From Adineta vaga (taxonomy: Eukaryota; Rotifera), in the NCBI GenBank assembly GCA_021613535.1, contig CP075495.1, forward strand, positions 15,872,001 through 15,936,000: 64,000 bases of DNA, given 5' to 3'. Positions 60,316 through 64,000 of this stretch are shown piece after piece. A program made the position numbers and the translations under genes. Below the pieces are notes generated by a model. It made no database searches and was not told the origin of the DNA. It was given only the letters and a program-made list of their open reading frames with translations. The first letter of the stretch is position 1, and the number at the start of each line of letters is the position of its first letter.

Positions 60316-63300
60316 TTAACTCTTGATAACACTCTGAATGAACGATTGTTGAGATACAATTCGAGTATAAGCACCAAGTCCATTGCAGCCCACTCCAAGA
60401 CTAGAACTAACAGAGCCGGCACATGTCCATAAATTATTAGAACTGATCATAACTGGACCACCGCTATCACCTCTGCACGTATCAGTCGTCATATATCCAG
60501 CACAAAATTGGACATCACTCGATGCAACACATGATGATGTTGGAGGTAGGATTTTAACCACAGCTTGCTGCAATTCATCTGGTTGACTACCATTTACTGT
60601 CGTCCTTCCCCATCCAACAATAACAGCATTACCACCAACCACCGGTAACGAGGTATCAGTTGGCAAACAACATAGACCAACTAATGATGTTTCAGTTACT
60701 GCAGAGGCAAGTTTAAGTACAGCTATGTCGTTTGTAAAAACTGTGGCATTAAATAGTGGTTGTCGATTTATTTTGAGAACGCTACGAATTTGACCATTAT
60801 TTTTTTCGGAACGCTTCCGTATACCAGCATAAACTGTAAGCATCGCTTCTGTTACTAAACCTTCAGGCACACAATGACCCGCTGTTATAACATATTCATA
60901 CGTTATAAGAAAACCACCACAAATTTCTGTAAAATCACCAGCCGAAACTTCAACAAGTACTACCCATGGCCAGGAATTAGGGGTTGCAAGATAACCATTG
61001 ATTATCTTTGGCGTTAAAAATGTTGGCTTTATTGGAGAACATCCACATGTTGATGAACCGCTATAAGTACAGTTCACAAAAGGGGCCTCTAGAATAGTTG
61101 GAACAGCAGTAGTGGTAGTTGTTGCTAGAAATAAAACACATATTCGTTTTAGAACTAAAGTAATCAATAGCATAAATTCTATATCGCCTGGGTGTGAGTG
61201 TGAGTGTGAGTGTGGGTGTGGGTGTGGGTGTGGGTTTGGACGTAGGTAAAGGTGCGGGTGGTGGTGTCGAAATTTTTTCGAAAGTAGCAGTTGCACCGAT
61301 ACCCTCGAGAGTATGGGAACAAATCAAGTGGTTAGTAAAAGAGTAATCGCCAGCAAAACGGCGTCGACAAAGTGTACCAGATCCATTCCGAAGTCCACAT
61401 CTTACGCAAGATTTCTGACAATATCTTTCCAAGCGACATTTTCCCGTTTTTTCGTTTTTCACTCTTATTATATTAGGTTGTTAAGGAAGTTTTTGCGCTT
61501 TTTCGACATTTTCTTCTTTATTTTTTTTCTTTTCTAAAAGAATCAGTCGTCAACTATGTATGCACCGTTGGTATCTATGACTCATCGCCAACGATCTAGG
61601 AGGGAAAGGATGCCGCGCTCATGGAAGTCTACAGACCTCTGGGCAAAGAAAGTGGTAGCGTCGAACTCCTGTCCACGCAAACAGTTTGAGAGAGACCGAA
61701 AGAAGTGATATACTGTTAGAGCCAAGTCTGGAGAATAAGGCGGAAGGGAAATGGTTATTCGAACCAGTTGCATTTATTTTTCGGGAGGTAACTTTTACAC
61801 GCGAGAGCTCGTACCATCGTGGAGAAAGTAAATTCAATCCTGCTTTACTTCGAGTTGTTGTGTCACGCGATTCAACTGTTGACAGCAAATAGCGGTGGTG
61901 ATGTTGGAGCTAATATAGCGACAATTCATGGGGAATTCACACCCCATATTTTCAACTCTTGCCTAGCGCGTCCAAGTGTCTTTCTACCGTAGTATGAGGG
62001 CACTCAAGCTGCTCTACTGAGCAACGTGTCGTTAAACGTGAATCTTGTTTGATCAGCTGCTCTAAAAAGTCGATATCAACTTTAGACCTACGTTGATCTA
62101 CGAGCTTATATTTTCTGTTGCGAAAGCGATCAAATCAATATCGCGCCGTACGGATAGCTATCACACTTGGTCTCATCGTACTGCATATATATTTCGTCGG
62201 TTCAGTCACTGTGTGACTCAAACCAAATTCACGAAGTAAAAGCGCCAGAATCTCTCTACAAAATATGTTCATTTCTGCACGTTTGCGTGCATCCATATCG
62301 ATCGATATACGTTCGTTCGGACGATAGTCACACCCTCTATCTATACCCTTAGTATCGAAACTACGAGAACTTTCTATAGTGCTGTACGATATTTTTCAAA
62401 AAAGCGCAAAAACTTTCTTAACAACTTAATATATATATTCACCCACACCTATTGAGTACCCTGTGGATGCAGCAGGTATAGATGTGTATGAGTGAAAAGC
62501 ATATTGTTTAGATGACGCAATCTGTGAAATGGCATCTCGGGATGAGCTTAGCAAACATGCGACAAGGAGAAAGTGCGGAATCCCATAGAATCTAATGAAA
62601 CTCATCGGAATCTGAAGAAATCTTGAATTCAGGTTTCCAGGAGTCTACACTTTCTCCCATGGCATAAGGTGAACTTTGTATATAAAATAAAAATGAAGAA
62701 AAATCTGCCATATCAATATCGTTTAACTCACATTCTATTATTTCTTTCTTGTCAGAGACACTGCAGAGTGATATAACAGAAGTTTCCTATCAGAAAAACT
62801 TTCTCTATTTATTATAGAAACCACAAAAACACTGACCAGAACAGAGAGAATCAATCAGAACTGACGAGAGAATAACTAAACTCGATGACTGCGACACACA
62901 TCATGTCCTCTGTTATTGATCCTCGTATTCTATGCCGCTCTTGTCACTAATCACATATATTTCTTTTGGATTTTTTCCTACCTGAAGTAACTTGACCCAA
63001 AATGCAAAACTGAATTGTAACTAATATAGTTTCATTGGTTGTTTCAATATCGAATGAGTAAGATGTTGAACCAAGTTTTGATTGTATTTCAGATTTGGTC
63101 TCTGGAACACATTTCTCAAGACATTGGTCTGTCAGGCATTTCGACCGAGGACATTTATTGATGTGAACATACATGCCCAAATTAGCGCCTTCGTTCGTGC
63201 CATTTCTAACTGCATCACAAGATATTTTCACACTGAAAGAATGCGTAGCATAAAAGAATTCGTAATAAATAGTGAAGATGCTGAAGTCACTAACCCTGTC

Positions 63301-63863
63301 TGTCTTTTCTTTTTCCTGTTGTTATTTGTAACGGCACTGTTAGCAAATATCGCCGATCGAACACTGAGGATATCTTGTGAATATCCTAAGCGTTGATTCA
63401 TCTATAAAATAAAGTAACTAACGATGCCTCTCATGTCCGCAAAAATACAAATTTACTTGTCGAGCTAGTGAATTGTAATTACTTATCGTACCTTGAGGAC
63501 TATTCGTCAAATCTGTGGCAAATACTAGATTGACAGCCCTTTGTGCTTAAAAAAAGATAATTGGAATTGAAAAATATTTTTATCGTAATCTGTCTACCTT
63601 CAGCGTAGTTTCCTACGGTTATATCGTCACCTTTTCGTGGCAAATATAGCGGCAACAAAGAAAGAACCACTACCACAACAATGGAAGCCAAGGTAATTAT
63701 GGCTAAACAGACGCTTCCCACAAGCAACCAAGTTGCTGATAGTCTAGAGAAAGATAGATATGAAACAATATAAATATTAAAGGTCAGCAATCGTTTGTTC
63801 CTACCCAGCTCTTGCCGCCATCCGGTCTACATTGCTACGATAACCATTTATAAAATTCCCCAT
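60316..63863 (-). CDS. Type II transmembrane trypsin-like serine protease
   Basis: Minus exons: 63863-63805, 63743-63598, 63545-63492, about 63232-62982 and 61124-60316. A short cytoplasmic N-terminus (MGNFINGYRSNVDRM) leads to a transmembrane helix (AIITLASIVVVVVLSLLPLY), a Cys-rich stem (KCPRSKCLTDQCLEKC), a Thr-rich hinge and an S1 protease domain. The domain has KIINGYLATPNSWPW at the activation site, TAGHC (His), FTNDIAVLKL (Asp) and DTCRGDSGGP (Ser). Asp sits six residues before the Ser, predicting cleavage after Arg/Lys. It acts at the cell surface after zymogen activation. The junction of exons 3 and 4 is one base out of phase in my model, so either an unusual splice site was missed or this allele carries a frameshift. 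The last intron is 1857 bp, more than 20 times the local norm. Confidence 0.8.
61188..61240. repeat. TGTGGG/TGTGAG telomere-like tract
   Basis: On the + strand, GGGTGTGAGTGTGAGTGTGA is followed by four TGTGGG-type units ending GGGTTTGG. It is the clearest of several such tracts in the window, and lies inside the last intron of the protease gene. Confidence 0.8.
61473..62429 (-). mobile_element. Decayed mariner element in protease intron
   Basis: Ends TTAGGTTGTTAAGGAAGTTT and, on the other strand, TTAAGTTGTTAAGAAAGTTT, flanked by TA, bound 957 bp. The minus strand retains mariner transposase pieces: LVDQRRSKVDIDFLEQLI, PHELSLY, PPYSPDLALTVYHFFRSL, FHERGILSLLDRW and VIDTNGAYIVDD before a stop. 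The final catalytic Asp region (PPYSPDLA) persists, but stops and shifts break the frame, and the length is shorter than the usual ~1.3 kb, so internal deletion is likely. Confidence 0.85.
62567..62662. repeat. Short hairpin MITE-like repeat, copy 2
   Basis: Ends AAGGAGAAAGTGCGGAATCC and, on the other strand, TGGGAGAAAGTGTAGACTCC enclose about 95 bp, matching copy 1 at 44964-45060. It lies in the large protease intron. Confidence 0.5.
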
Positions 63864-64000
63864 ATCTAAAATAAATGGCTAGTATTACAATTGTTTTTTC
63901 AAACTAACTACTATTCACGACAATCAAATTTCTATGAGAGATTAAATTCATCTCTCTTAATTTATCAATTAGCAAACACATACAAAACGAAGAATAGTTA

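Noticed and set aside
63295-63363. Extra 69-bp exon of the protease (between exons 3 and 4)
   Set aside because: It has possible splice sites and an open frame but keeps the phase unchanged, so it does not solve the one-base problem; left out without RNA support.

Overview
The window is nuclear DNA of a small-genome, AT-rich animal, most likely a bdelloid rotifer (inference). Three things point there. Introns are very short (about 45-65 bp, GT-AG) and fit complete gene models that stay in frame. The gene families (NHL-repeat type II membrane proteins, B-box and FLYWCH fragments, EGF/MAM ectodomains) are typical of these animals. Intact genes of non-metazoan type (OPT transporter, GH43 glycosidase) sit among TGTGGG-like tracts that resemble rotifer telomere repeat.

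Left part (about 1-31.6 kb): mostly intact, spliced genes. In order: the tail of an upstream membrane protein; a PD-(D/E)XK/Crinkler-like remnant (+); a nine-exon MAM-domain type I membrane protein (+); a nine-exon type II membrane mucin with three 96-bp EGF exons and a Hedgehog-type Hint domain (-); a decayed gene; a fatty-acid hydroxylase (+); two tandem secreted EGF proteins (+) plus an orphan third last exon; a transposon-like ORF and a B-box relic between them; an ADP-ribosylglycohydrolase fused to a P-loop GTPase (+); a small type II membrane protein (+); an oligopeptide transporter (-); an NHL-repeat type II membrane protein (+); and a seven-exon transposon-derived zinc-finger protein (-).

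Middle (about 31.6-41.5 kb): a decay zone with one intact gene, a secreted GH43 enzyme (+). Around it lie broken copies of a death-effector-like gene, an NHL gene, an FAD monooxygenase and an SLC18-like transporter.

Right part (about 41.5-64 kb): repeat-dominated, subtelomere-like. It has fold-back elements, a degenerate ~50-bp and a clean 68-bp tandem repeat, and a shattered non-LTR retrotransposon (about 51.5-57.6 kb) carrying two nested TA-flanked fold-back elements, an unknown insert and a nearly intact DD34E transposon. A FLYWCH relic follows, then a multi-exon type II transmembrane trypsin-like protease (-) whose large intron holds a mariner relic and the clearest telomere-like tract.

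Most intact products are surface or secreted proteins (MAM, mucin-EGF-Hint, EGF, NHL, protease, GH43) or metabolic/transport enzymes. No operon-like grouping is evident; genes sit on both strands with their own spacing. Splice models were built by hand from frame and GT-AG logic, without transcript evidence.
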